A stretch of DNA of 64,000 nt from Lytechinus pictus. Lineage: Eukaryota > Echinodermata > Echinoidea > Temnopleuroida > Toxopneustidae. The position numbers and the translations under genes are program-made. The DNA is taken from the NCBI RefSeq assembly GCF_037042905.1, contig NC_087257.1, positions 17,189,001 to 17,253,000 on the forward strand, in the 5' to 3' direction. The first letter of the stretch is position 1. Each line of letters begins with the position of its first letter. Below, piece by piece: positions 12,318-24,544 of the stretch. Below the pieces are notes generated by a model. It ran no database searches, was not told where the DNA came from, and was given only the letters and a program-made list of their open reading frames with translations.

Positions 12318-15300
12318 CCCTTTGTATTTGTATTTTTGTATTTTATTTATTTAATCACGGTTAAAAAGCCTGCTTTCAGCTAGAAGCTGCTTTTCAGCAA
12401 GGCCGTGGACAAATGATAATAACAAATAATATCAACATAAAACAAGCATACAAAAATAAGAACGAAAAACAAAATATATCAAAGCATGGGTAAAATACAA
12501 TTGGCAAAAGTAAAATTGGAGTAAACAAAAATGAAAAATAAATAGACAAAAATAATATACAAAGTTATGTCAAAATCAAACATAAAAAATGAAGGTATAT
12601 AATGCGGTATCATCAAGGGTGATCGGGGTGGAGAATTAAGTTAAGAAAATGATATGAGACGTGCAAATGCACTCGGTGTTTTTTTTTCTAATCGGGTTGT
12701 TGCGGGTAGGTTATTGAATAATTTAGAAGCTGAATAAAGGGGACTGTTTTTTAGAGAATTAGAATGAGGCTTCGGTAATTGAATTTGTCGGTCTATGTTT
12801 CTTAGAAGATATTCTCGTGATTTAAGTGTGATTCGATTACAAAGGACAGATGGAGCTAGATAATTGATCAATTTAAAAATGGTAAAAATTGACTGATTGT
12901 TCCATCTCTTGTTGAGTTGATCAACCTTTAAAATGGCATATATATATGCTGTACTAAATCTACTGTTTACTTCTAAGCAGTAGCGTACCGTGAACCGCAG
13001 GAGACAAAGCATTGGGGGGGCAGTGCATTGTCTGTGAACAATGCTTTGCCCCCCCAATGCTTTGTCTCCTCCGAGTCACGGTACGCTACTGCTTCTAAGA
13101 CAGATTTCAGTGCCCTGTTTTGTAGAACTTGGAGACGATTTAGTTGGCTTTTATTGCCATTTCTCCAGATTGTACAACAATAGTCAAATATCGGTTGGAT
13201 TAAAGCCTTATACAACATAAGAGCTGTGGTTTTTTTGGTATATAACATCGAATGCGTTTTAAAGAATAAAATGTCTGTTAAACTTTTTTCCGAACACTGT
13301 CAATTTGGGGGGTCCAGGTTACGGATCTGTCTATTATTACACCAAGATATTTACATTGGCTTACCCTTTGCAATTCATAATTTTGCATTTGTATTTTTAT
13401 ATTATCAAATAGACGGAGCTTTGCTTTAGATCCTAATAACAAAAATTGACACTTATCGATGTTGATTAATAGTTCATTATTAGAAAACCATTTAGAAATT
13501 AACTTTAAATCTCTGTTAACAGTCATTTCTAAATTTCTGGGCTCTTTAGATGCAAAGTAAATGCATGTATCGTCTGCATATAAAGAGAGGAAGCATTGTT
13601 CTACAGATCTGACCAAATCATTTCGAGTGATTATAAAGAGAAGGGGGCCTAGGATACTCCCCTGAGGCACTCCAATTTCAACAGTACGAAAACCTGACAT
13701 ATTACCATTGACATTCGTTGATTGCTGCTTACCATAGAAATAATTGCGAAACCATTTTACTGCATCCTGATCAAATCCAAAGTAAGATAATTTCTTTAAC
13801 AGTAATTCAGACGATATTAAATCAAATGCCTTCTCCAGGTCTATAGTGACCATACCAATAACGTAACCTTGATCAATTTTGTTAGCAAAATCATCAGTAA
13901 TATTTAAAAAGGCAGTGGTTGTTGAGTGGCCTGGACGAAAACCATGCTGGCATGGATCAAGCAAACTATTGTTTGACAGGTAGTTATACACTTGATTAAA
14001 CACAATCTTTTCTAAGACTTTAGACAAAACCGGGAGTAAAGAGATCGGTCTATAGTTTTACGGATTAGTATTGTCACCACTTTTGAAGATTGGCGTTACA
14101 CGAGCCCTTTTCCATGCATCAGGAATCTTCCCTGCATGTGGACAGCGAAGTATTGACAATATGTGTCAATGGCGTAATGATGTAGTCAATAACTTCTTTT
14201 ATTACATGTGCTGGAATTCGATCCAGGCCAGTAGCCTTATTACTTGCAATTTCATTGATGCGTTTTTTAACATCTCGACTTGAGATCGGCTTAAAACTGA
14301 AAGTGGTTGATACTTTGTTTAAGTATTGATCCATATTGTCTTCAGAGGTTAACCTTTCTTTGCGTTTAGCTGCCTGGTCAACGAAGTGAGCATTTAAGTG
14401 TGTGGCAATTTCCTTAAATCCCCAAATATCTTTACCATTAAAAGACAGTTTTTTAATTAACTTCTTGTGTTTTTATTAGGAAGCATACATCGTAAAGATT
14501 TCCACATAGCAGAACAATTCCCTTTGTTGATCAAGATTATCTCTGAAATAATTGCTTTTTTGCCTTTCGTATCATATCTGTAACAGTATTTCTAAGGTTT
14601 CTGTATAATATCCAGTCACTGTCAGATTTCGAAGATTTAGCACGTTTTTTTTTATTTAATTCCTTTCCTTTATCTTGGTCAATATGTCACTATTTATCCA
14701 TGGAGTTTCTTTTTGTCGCACTCTTGTTTTCCTAAGAGGTGCGTGTTTATTCAAAACTTAACAAAATTTACTGGACCAAATTTCATAGGCAACATTAGCG
14801 TCTGTTTCAGAAAGAACATCTTGCCAACATACATCGCTTAAATCGTTCTTAAAATCGCTTATATTCATTTTCTTTAGATTCCTTGAATACACATATTTAT
14901 GACACACAGATGGAGATTTGTGCTTTCCTAATGAGCAGATCACCATATAGTGATCGCTCATGCCTAGTGGAATGACATCACAAAAAGTTATTTTGTTATG
15001 ATTTGAGGAATATATAACATCAATAAGTGTTGCAGATGTCTGCGTTATCCTCGTTGGCTTATCAACAAATTGTTTTAAATTGTATTTTTCTACTAAGTTC
15101 AACAATTATTTTGTTTGGCAAGTGGGTGGCTCCTTAGCAATGTCACAATTCAGATCTCCTAAAAGAATGACATCTTAAGACAAAGATTTAATAGATCCAA
15201 GTACCTTCTCAAACAAATCAAAAACAACACTTTGAGAGTTTGGTGGTCTGTACCAATACATAATGATAACAGGTTTTTGCTTATCAATGCATATTTTAAC

Positions 15301-15575
15301 GCATGTCAATTCTAAACCATCAACAATAAGGTCACGTTTGATATTAAACAAAATATTTTCTTTAATGTAGATCAAAATCCCACCTCCGTTTCGGTTTCTA
15401 TCCGTTCTAACAACTCTATAACCTTGGACATCGATCTCACTATTAAATACAGATGAGTCTAATCTTGTTTCACAGAGACATAATATTTGAATTTTTTGCC
15501 TGAATAAGATATTGCGAACTTCATCAATGTTTTTCAATAATGAACATATATTAAGGTGGGCAATATCGTGCGCTT
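12318..15575 (-). mobile_element. Decayed non-LTR retrotransposon with endonuclease and reverse transcriptase
   Basis: Read on the minus strand. It begins inside the APE-type endonuclease (DIAHLNICSLL, then LCLCETRL at 15537-15175, NGGGILIY and YRPPNSQS), continues at 15105-14758 (PTRITQTSATLIDVI, GMSDHYMV), then the reverse transcriptase at 14334-13278 (QHGFRPGHSTT, DLEKAFDL, GVPQGSILGPL, SLYADDTCIYF), then the C-terminal domain at 13248-12641. Several stops and frameshifts break it. The 3' UTR carries a hairpin near 12365-12410 and an AAATACAAAAATAC-rich tail at 12318-12355. A 114-bp MITE interrupts the C-terminal domain at 12978-13091. Confidence 0.88.
12978..13091. mobile_element. 114-bp palindromic MITE inside the LINE reading frame
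   Basis: A nearly perfect hairpin begins CAGTAGCGTACCGTG and ends CACGGTACGCTACTG, with CTTCTAAG duplicated on both sides (12970-12977 and 13092-13099). The ends match the CAGTGGCGTACCGTG terminus of the larger elements at 15767 and 50082, so it looks like an internally deleted foldback derivative. Conceptual excision with one TSD returns the LINE C-terminal domain to a single frame. Confidence 0.88.
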
Positions 15576-15766
15576 ATTAATGTTTAGTTGAACGTTCATA
15601 AGACGGATACATACATGTATGTCCCATGGTTTGACAAACCCCTGGAATCTATGGAATGAAGTCCCATATGGTGCGCTCTGAAAATAGCAACATAATTGCA
15701 AGCATGCAGCACATAGCTTAGTAAGACTCGGCAAGTCCTACAGGCGTATGTATCTATCCCTGTGGC

Positions 15767-17483
15767 CAGTGGTGTAACTACGGGGGGGGGGGGCATGGGG
15801 GGGCACGTGCCCCCCCCAATCGGCTGACCAAAAAAAAATAAAAAAACAGGGAAAAGGAGAAAAAGTGGGAGAAAGGAAGAGGAACGTAGTGGGAAAGAAG
15901 AAATTATTATTTATTATAATTGTATATTGTATTGCAATCATGTTATGTTATTTTACATAGGAAACATTTTTATCATAACTTTATGAAACATAATTTGCTC
16001 AGGGTCCATGACTTAATTGTTCCTGGTGCTCGCATTGTCTGTTTAAAGAGATATATAAACCTGTTGTACGAAATCCTCCCGTTTTCAAGTCAATATACAC
16101 CAAATATATTATTGTTTTATATAGTGACATATGGTTCTTTTTCATGACTACTTGAAAGTGATTGTCCCATGTTAAGGTCTTAATATAAAACATTTCCTGT
16201 CCGTGATTACGTTCGCTTCAGTGGATTGGTGAGATATGTCTGCTCTCCATGAATTCCTAAAATCAGTCCTTGAAATGTCCCTTTTTCTCAAATATCCGAA
16301 ATTCCTGTCCGTGATTATGTTCGCTTCAGTGGATTGGTGAGATATGTCTGCTCTCCATGAATTCCTAAAATCAGTCCTTGAAATGTCCCTTTTTCTGATC
16401 TAAATATCCGAAATTCCTGTCCGTGATTATGTTCGCTTCAGTGGATTGGTGAGATATGTCTGCTCTCCATGAATACCTAAAATCAGTCCTTGAAATGTCC
16501 CTTTTTCTGATCTAAATATCCAAAATGTTCAGCTCGCGCTTCGCGCTCGCGTCATTTGGTTACTAGTAGTGAAATACGTATGGTCTTAGTGAATTCCTAC
16601 AAACAAGCCTTAGATTGCCCCGCTTCAGGTCTGAATTATCTAAATTTTCAGCTCGCGCTTCGCGCTCGCAATATTTGATTAGTGAGATGCGTATGATAAT
16701 CATGATTACATTGACTAAAAAAAAGTGCTTCATGTGTTCAGATGTAATTCTAACAAAATCAGCAAGCGCTTGGCACTCGCATTACATGACTGTAGTGAAA
16801 TATGTATACTCTTAATGGAATCCTTTAAAAAAATTCCTGTTTTGGGTCAATATATACACAAAATTCAGCTCGTGCTTCGCGCTCGCATCATTTGGTTATT
16901 GAAATACGTATGGTTTCGCGAATTCCTACAAACAAGCCTTAAATTGCCCCTCTTCATGTTTGAAATTCCTAATTTTTTTAGCTCGCGCTTCGCGCTCGCA
17001 ATATTTGATTAGTGAGATGCCTATGTTATTCATGATTACAATGACTACAAGTGTTTCATATGTGTTTAAATGTAAGTCTAACAAAATCAGCAAGCGCTTG
17101 GCACTCGCATGAGATGACTATGGTGAGATTCCTAAAATATAGTCCTTAAGATCTCCCTGTTTGAGATTAATATATACAAAAAATTTCGGCTCGTGCTTCT
17201 CGCTCGCATTGTTTAGCGAGACAGGTACGCATCATGATCACAAAAATTCGATTATAAAGTCCCTTTTTAGGTCTGAATATCAAAAATTTTCAGCTCGCGC
17301 TTCGCGCTCGCATTATTTGATTGCTGAGATGCGTATGTTATTCATGATTACTTACAAGTGCTTCCTCAAAATGTCTCTATTAGGTCAGTGTACCTGATAA
17401 CTGAGCGCGCTTCGCGCGCTCACTAAGTGACTCAAAATTTTTGCTGGTGCCCCCCCAATGCCGTGACCCACGGTACGCCACTG
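15767..17483. mobile_element. Non-autonomous hAT-like element with ~108-bp satellite core
   Basis: Ends are CAGTGGTGTAACTACGGG and (complement) CAGTGGCGTACCGTGGG. An exact 8-bp duplication CCTGTGGC flanks the element (15759-15766 and 17484-17491). From about 16196 to 17420 the interior is a tandem array of period ~102-121 bp. The first three units (from 16196, 16304, 16416) are nearly identical; later units each carry GCTCGCGCTTCGCGCTCGC. No transposase is visible. The 50082-51252 element is a related copy in reverse orientation. Confidence 0.85.
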
Positions 17484-17491
17484 CCTGTGGC

Positions 17492-18599
17492 TATGCGTAC
17501 ATGTCTAGATTTGTAGGCCTGCTTTGTGTATGTTTACCTTTTAAACACAATAAAAATTTACCTTGGATCGATCGAGCTTGGTAAGCAAATACGTCTTCCT
17601 TTGCATATTTACTTATACTGAGACTTTAATCGATAACGATTTGTTTTTCAATGTCATTTGATTACGATTTAATAATCAGTGTCATTCCTATTCAAGATGG
17701 TCACGTGGCACAATAGATTATACCTCGCCCCTCCCCCTTGAACCCCGCCCCTCGCCCGTTGATAATACATTCGCTCCCCAAAATCAAGCCAGTATATCTG
17801 ACCGACGGAAAACGTATTCGTAATTAAAGAACACAGTGGACGAGCAAAATTTTTTTCGGGTGGCGCCATGCGTTTTCATCCGCTCCAGAAATGGACAACA
17901 TTGGCGAAACAATTGCGAAAACATAACGGAAAAGAACGGACGTGGGTAGTATGTAGCCCGGATGTTAAACGGTTGTTCATCGGAAATCTTTCGGATGAAA
18001 ACGGATGGAAGTGGATGACAGGTCCGAAGGGGTTATCGAAGGTTTAGAATACTTTATTTACGAGATGCTTACGCTTATATCCTTTCTATATCCGTGCTAC
18101 TAACGATGCATACACGTTCTATGTACCTTATCTTTCCTCCCTCTTTCCGTTGTTCAGCTTCTGTGTTGCGAGGATGCCCATGCAGAGAGGATACAGCGGA
18201 CGCTTAACGGATGGTTACGGACTTTGGACGTTTGTTGCTCGTATATGTTGCGGTTTACATCGTACCGGCTGAAAGTTCATCTGTTCTATAAGTATTGTGC
18301 AGCTCAAAACGTTTTGGGCGGATGAAATCAGACTGGACGGATGCTCGATGGATAGAGCGTATACGTAACACGTATGCAATGAATACACAACGGATGCATA
18401 GCGTTTTCCAACGGATGGCAAGATTCTTTTCCGTTTTACATCCTCTCTGCATCCGTAAGTGCAGTGGAACCAAGCCTTGAAACTTACCAGCAATCAGATG
18501 ACAGGAAATACTAGTCCACACGCTGTGTTATTCTTCGTAGTGTCAAGGCATTCGTTGAAATAATTTTCACAGCACTGAGGCTCAGTAAATCTCAATCAC
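17492..18599. other. Unassigned; CGGATG-rich 17870-18480
   Basis: Many CGGATG/CATCCG words and a terminal CATCCTCTCTGCATCCGTAA followed by TGCAGTGGAACC. The same words appear near 12283 (CACTGCACTTAGGATGCAGA). This suggests the end of another DNA element whose left end I could not fix. Confidence 0.35.
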
Positions 18600-19620
18600 T
18601 ATTCTGTCTCCTTCACAATTCAATCAAATAAAACACGTTCAGAGAGATTACTAAAGCTCAGACTCTGAAAAGGTTCTCGAATATTTGTACTCTCGTGGGG
18701 CCGGTGGGGCACTTCCATTAACGAGTGGATACCATTCGTTACCAAAAAAAAAACAAGTTAAAAGGATTTCTTTTTCAAGATAGGGCACGTTACGTTTAGG
18801 TAACGTATTAAGGGTGTCAAAAACACGAAAATAATGAAAAAATTGTATATATTTCGTTAGGAAAACTTCGTATTTACGGTCCAATTTGCGAGGTTATAAA
18901 AAGACTTAATACTACGTGTTTAGGGTCCGATTTGAGCGCGGTGTGTGGGATGGTACTAAACCCAATGAAATTAAAGGTAAAGCCGACGTCCGTGATCACG
19001 TCCGTGGCATAACAATTAAGATATCGTACTTGTTTAAGGGGTCAATTCAGGGAATACTTGTCAAGGATACCGTTTTGTTTCCAATACTTGTTCAGGGTAG
19101 AGTTTTACACGCCAATACTTGTTAAGGGGTGCATTTTCAGAACATGGAAAATACTTGTTTAGGGTGCTTTTCGAACCCCCATGGTCACGCATGGTATCCA
19201 CTCGTCAATGGAAGTGCCCCGCCCCCTTCCCCTGCATGGGCTCGTGGGTTACTCGTGCGTGTCTAATGATCGAGGATTAGAAATGTAATCTTTCACGGCC
19301 GAAAGGAAACCACGGTCCTGATATTATACAACAGTACTAGTATAGGCAAGACATCATTCACGATCATACATCATTTACTTACTTCCCGACACTCGCAAGA
19401 AATACATTTTGGGGTCGTTACAACTCTGCCGGAATAAAACGTTCAGAGACAGTAGTTGGGACTCAGAAATGGTTCTTCAATATTTCTCCTCATTGAGCCT
19501 ACTCGTCAACTCGTGTGTGTCTGCAAATCGAGAGAGCGAATTATCTTGAAAGGGCAATCTTTCACAACAGATATATAACAGTACTAGTCGAGACATCATT
19601 ACATCCAGGGTAGGAATTAA
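18600..19620 (+). repeat. Tandem ~260-bp host repeat, first unit split by a transposon
   Basis: Outside the 18700-19240 element, AAAACACGTTCAGAGAGA ... AACAGTACTAGTATAGG ... GACATCATT (unit 1) recurs as AAAACGTTCAGAGACAG ... AACAGTACTAGTCGAGACAT (unit 2, 19436-19605). A partial third unit with TTTTGGGGTCGTTA lies near 22784-22850. Unit 2 acts as an empty-site comparison for the insertion. Confidence 0.65.
18700..19240. mobile_element. Non-autonomous element, GACGAGTGGATACCAT family, copy 1
   Basis: Subterminal inverted repeats contain GGCACTTCCATTAACGAGTG at the left and the complement of CACTTCCATTGACGAGTGG at the right. CTCGTGGG is duplicated at 18692-18699 and 19241-19248. The interior has a ladder of TACTTGTTNAGGG words 30-70 bp apart. 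It shares its structure with 27627-28202. Confidence 0.8.
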
Positions 19621-20270
19621 TTATTATTTTTAGGGGCTACTTTTTTTTTACATTGGGGCTACCACTGAATATCTTGGGGCTATTTTCTAATTCATGGGGC
19701 TACTTTTTTTTTATCGCATATTAGCAATTACCGTTTGACATTCCGAGACTCACTGTGCCGCCTAAAAGCTCAGAACATTTTTAACTGTAATTACTGTATA
19801 CAAGTAAGTTTGCATTTTGGTTGAGGATTTGTTCAAATAGACTCAAAGATCACATATATGAAAGGTGTTCACCATATATGAATGTCCAGGCTTGTTTATT
19901 CTTTAGTTTTGTCTCAACTTTGAATAGTGATATCAGCCCTGAGTGATCAGTGACGAGCAGTTGAATGAGTGGCTATTGAGTAACATATCCAGCTGAGCAG
20001 ATCAATGATGCTGTTAAGGCACACCCAGTCAAGCTGCAGTGCTGCACCAAAATCAGAATTCCATGATGATGATTTCCATCAATGCTGCAAATGTTTAACC
20101 ATTGGTAGCATTGATGGAATTATGAATTGGAATTGAACTCGAATTAGAAACTTATCCATCTCGATCGCACTCGATCCGACTCGACGATGTCGATAACCAG
20201 CGCTGTCACAATCACCAGCTGATCGCATACAATTCTGTGCATGCCTAGTACACATAATATACCGTACGAT

Positions 20271-21791
20271 CAGCGGCGTAACAGGGGTCGGTGGCCAGGG
20301 GGGGGGGGGGGGGGGGCAAGAGCCAAAAATTTCCCGGTCATATCATGGCCGGTATGAACAGGCTTAATGGTGTAATGAGGCGACTATTTTGAGAAGGCCA
20401 GATATTGCGTATCGGGCAGAATTTATCTTTAAAAACAGTTGCGAGCGAGCGAAGCGAGCAAAAATTTTGACCTTTTTAATACAAAAATCCAATTTTGTGA
20501 TAGATTTTGACATGATATCCAGAAAATAATATATTTCACTCTTTTCTCTTTAGATTCCTTTTTTGTGGTCTGTACGCCACTGTAAACAGGATTCTTTGTG
20601 GCAGTAGCGTGAAGAGTAAAAAAGAAAAAAAACAGGGGAGCAGTATAGCACATGTGCTAAAAAGCTGCTTTATATAAGTCCCGAGCGAGCGAAACGAGCG
20701 AGAAAAAAAAAATCACCTTTTCATGATAATCTAACTTTGAGCTATTTTTGACATTATATTCAGTAAATAAAATCATATCCTACACTTTTCCTTTGCTTTT
20801 CTTTCCTCTTTTTTTATTCTTGTTTGTAGAACTTTTTGGGGCCATGGCCCAACCCTTCCATACGCAGTGCAATGCAGTTGGGGTACGGGGCGGAGCCCCC
20901 GGAACTTCTTGATATCAAAGCCATTTAAACCTCGCAGATTGCCGCTATTTTAATCGAATCGCGGGCATATACAGAATATAGCTTTTACACAACACATTTA
21001 TTCAACCCAGTTGCGTAATGAACCAAATATTTTTAAGGGGCAAAACATAGCAATGTGGGAAAAATTAGCAAAAAGTCGCCAGCGTGCAAAAGCGAGCTGG
21101 AAAAAAAATTGCCTATTGAAATTAAATTCTAATTATGTGATAGATTTTTCCATTATATTCAGCAAATAACACATTTCATTATACGTTGTCTCCTATACTC
21201 CTCTTGGGTGTGGAACCAACCCACCCCCCGCGCCTGTATGCCAGTGATTGAACGGGGGCGTTATAGAGCCATTTGAAGGTTATAAATGAAGAGCCCCTAC
21301 TGCGTGGGGTCTGGGGCAAAGCCCCTGTAGCTTATAGCACAATGCTGTATGAAGTCCATCTTTCTTCCCGCTCTTTAATGTCAATCATCGGCAGCCCGGT
21401 CGTGTTATTATTTTTTTCTTGTCCCTTTTCTTTGTTTTCCAATTTAGCTTTGACTAATTACATTCTACTTTCGTTTCCCGCTATTGTTTGCCATTTTGTC
21501 ATCTTTTGATTTATTTCCCACCGTGCTATTGCATTACATAGGCCTATTTCGGAATGATTTGTTCTTTCACAAATGTTCTGCTTTCGTACATTTTCCCGCT
21601 TTCATTCCTTTTCCATTAAAAAAAGTCTTCGTTTTCTTTCCCTTTTCCCTTTCCTTTTCCCCTTTCCTTCCCCTTTCCCTTTCTTTCTTTCTCCCTCCTT
21701 TTTTTTCTTTTTCCCGTTGTTCTTTTATTTCCCGGTGAAATCCGCCAGGGGTGCAGCTTGCCCCCCCTGCCCCCCGCCTGTTACGCCACTG
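20271..21791. mobile_element. Non-autonomous hAT-like element with exact 8-bp TSD
   Basis: Ends are CAGCGGCGTAACAGGGG and (complement) CAGTGGCGTAACAGGCGG. CGTACGAT is duplicated at 20263-20270 and 21792-21799. The interior has a run of more than 15 G near 20300, several GCGAGCGAGCGAAGCGAGC-like words, and pyrimidine tracts at 21600-21740. Open frames there are low-complexity and not credible. Confidence 0.84.
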
Positions 21792-21984
21792 CGTACGATG
21801 CATGTGGTCTCGTTACCAGCTGTGCAGTCTAATCGTGCATACGAACATGTACATAAGCCATGCGGCAAGTGCGTCAACAATTCTAAAAACCCCGTGATAA
21901 AGACTATGCGTACTCCGCATCCCATATTGCATTGCGCGTTTATTTACAATCGCGAAGCCTCGGAGATTGCATCGACCGTTCAAC

Positions 21985-22576
21985 TTAAAGGAGAATGAAA
22001 CCCTTGAAACAAGTTGAATCCATATCAAAAAGAAAAATCAAAGAAACATATTGTTGAAAGTTTGAGGAAGATTGAATGAATAATAAGAAAGTTATGAGCA
22101 TTTGAATATTGAGATCACTAATGCCATGTAGATCCTCCCATTGGCAATGCGACCAAGATCTGTGATGTCACACACGTACAACTCCCTCATTGCTTTAGTA
22201 CTTATTTCACTTACATTCTCACTTTTATAGAATCTATCACAAGGTGAGGTGTTCTCTTTATGAGAGGACAAGTACAGAGGTTTCACAACATTGTATCATT
22301 GATGAATCGTTTGTCATATGATTAGAAAGAGCAAAAAGAGATGTTTTGGGGTATATTTTCAGTGTCCAAAAGGGGAGAGTTGTTCATCTGTGATATCATA
22401 GATCTTGGTTGCGTTGCCAATTGGAGGATCTCCATAGCATTAGTGATCTCGACATTCAAATGCTCATAACTCTTCTATTGCTTGTCCTATTTTACTCAAA
22501 CTTTTGTTGATCTTATTCTTTGATTTTTCTGCTTTCACAAAAGCTAACTTGCTCCAAGAGTTTCATTCTCCTTTAA
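21985..22576. mobile_element. Palindromic MITE with TTAA ends, copy 1
   Basis: It starts TTAAAGGAGAATGAAAC and ends GTTTCATTCTCCTTTAA. The arms fold over most of the length; for example AGATCACTAATGCCATGTAG pairs with the arm near 22420-22455. The TTAA at both tips could be a piggyBac-like target site, but could also be part of the repeat. It is about 95% or more similar by eye to 49127-49720. Confidence 0.82.
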
Positions 22577-23139
22577 AGCTGGCAAGGGCGATATAAAAGA
22601 TGCGCTTGCTCCGATATCGATCCACCGCCGGAGAACGTAATAATGTGAAGTGTTTTTTTACCTTGTCGATGGTATTTTATTGGGGCGATTCTGAAATAAA
22701 TAGTCGCCCCAAAGCATTGGGTTTTGAGAATTTTTAGGGGTGATTTGGGCTGCCATAGGGGCAAAAAATCACCCCGTCACACATCACCGATACTCGCCAG
22801 AAAGTAATTTTGGGGTCGTTAAAGCAACTCTTCCAGAAGACTGACTTTCAATGAATCGAGTTGGATTTGGGTTAGATTTCACTTCTAGTTTTACAATAGT
22901 TTGAAAATTCCATCAAACTAATCTTCCGCATGCAGCCCACTCGATCTCTGCACTGCCTTCGACGCGTCCTAGATGATCGGTAAGAATTGTAACCACAGTA
23001 CATAGATTAATATTTTGTGTTAATCGCCTTTTTGTGAGTTTGTTTAATCTTCTGTTCATGTTCTAGTGGTGTTTTTTTATGTCTTACGTTCGGTCATGTT
23101 AATACATGAATATGTCATATTTGTTGGGTTGCGCTATAT

Positions 23140-24498
23140 GCGCCGGCGGCGCGTTTCCGTTTTACACCCTGGCGAAGGCATTTTCCGGAGAGTCTACGTC
23201 TACGTTTGTTTACATAATCAGCTGGGCGCGCGATCCAAAATGCAGCTGAGCTTATAGACCAAAAGCTTCAGTCTCTGTATTTTGGTTGTTCCGCTGAACT
23301 ATATACGTTGGCTTCATGATTTTTTTTTTTACTTTATCGCACATGATCGTTTATATGAATGAAAACGAATAATAGCTAAAATATTGAAAAATAAAACTCA
23401 TATAAGTACTTTTTTTCATATTATATCTATCCTTATATCTATCATTATCTGTCTATCCACTCTCTATGTTATAAATCAATATATGGAACTACATGATATA
23501 TCTATCTGTTAATTTGTCTATCTACTCTGTCTCTCTCATTCTCTATCTACCTATCTATCTGTCTATCTATCTATCCATCTAACATCTATATATCAAATTC
23601 TCTATATATATCCATCTGTCTCTCTTTTATTTCTCTCTATCCATCTATTAATCAACTCATATGCAATATCAACACTGCTTCGACTTCCTTCGGGAGTCTA
23701 TTTCGTCAGCTCTACTTTTCCCTTTTTTGTGCTCGATTCGATTCAATTACTACTTTATTTACTTTTTACCATTGTTAAATGTCTTGTATTGTATAATGAG
23801 TTTTTTTTCTGAAGGTTGCCTCCTATTCTCTTTCAAATTCCACCTCTTGTTTTCCCTTCTCTTTGTCTTATCCCAATTTCTTTCCCTTCTCTCACCTCTT
23901 TCTTCTTAATCTTTCATTCCGCTTTTTCTTCTTTGATGACACTTTGTAGTACTTTTGGCCTTTTGTATTTATTTATGATACATTTCTTTTTCATCTGTAT
24001 GAATTTGTATTGTATTTGATATTTATTTATAATGTTTACTTTATATTTTGTTATGATTCTATTTGTATGTAAACATTCACTTATTTCAGTCTTTGACTGC
24101 TTGTGATTGTATTTTGATAGTTTTTATTGCAATAAAATCCAATATAGATATATATATATATCTCATATTCTCTCTATCTATCCATCTGTCTGTCTTTTTC
24201 TCTCTCTCTGTTTCTCTCTATCCGTCTATCTATCTCTCGAATTATCTCTATTCATCTGTCTGTCTGTCTCTCAAATTCTCTCTCTCTCTTTCTCTCTCTC
24301 TCTATCCATCTGTCTGTCTTTTTCTCTCGATCTCTATCTATCTATCTTCTATCTATCTATTTATTTATCTATCTCTCAAATTCTTTCTCTATCTATCTAT
24401 GTAACTACAGTATCTATCTATCTGTTAATCTTCTCTGTCTCTCTCATTCTTTATCTATCTAACATTTATCTATCTCTCTCTATTTCTCTCTCCCTCCC

Positions 24499-24544
<46 letters not shown>

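Noticed and set aside
18900-19170. Interstitial telomere repeat
   Set aside because: TTTAGGG words occur singly, 30-70 bp apart, within the longer TACTTGTTNAGGG motif; there is no tandem TTAGGG run.
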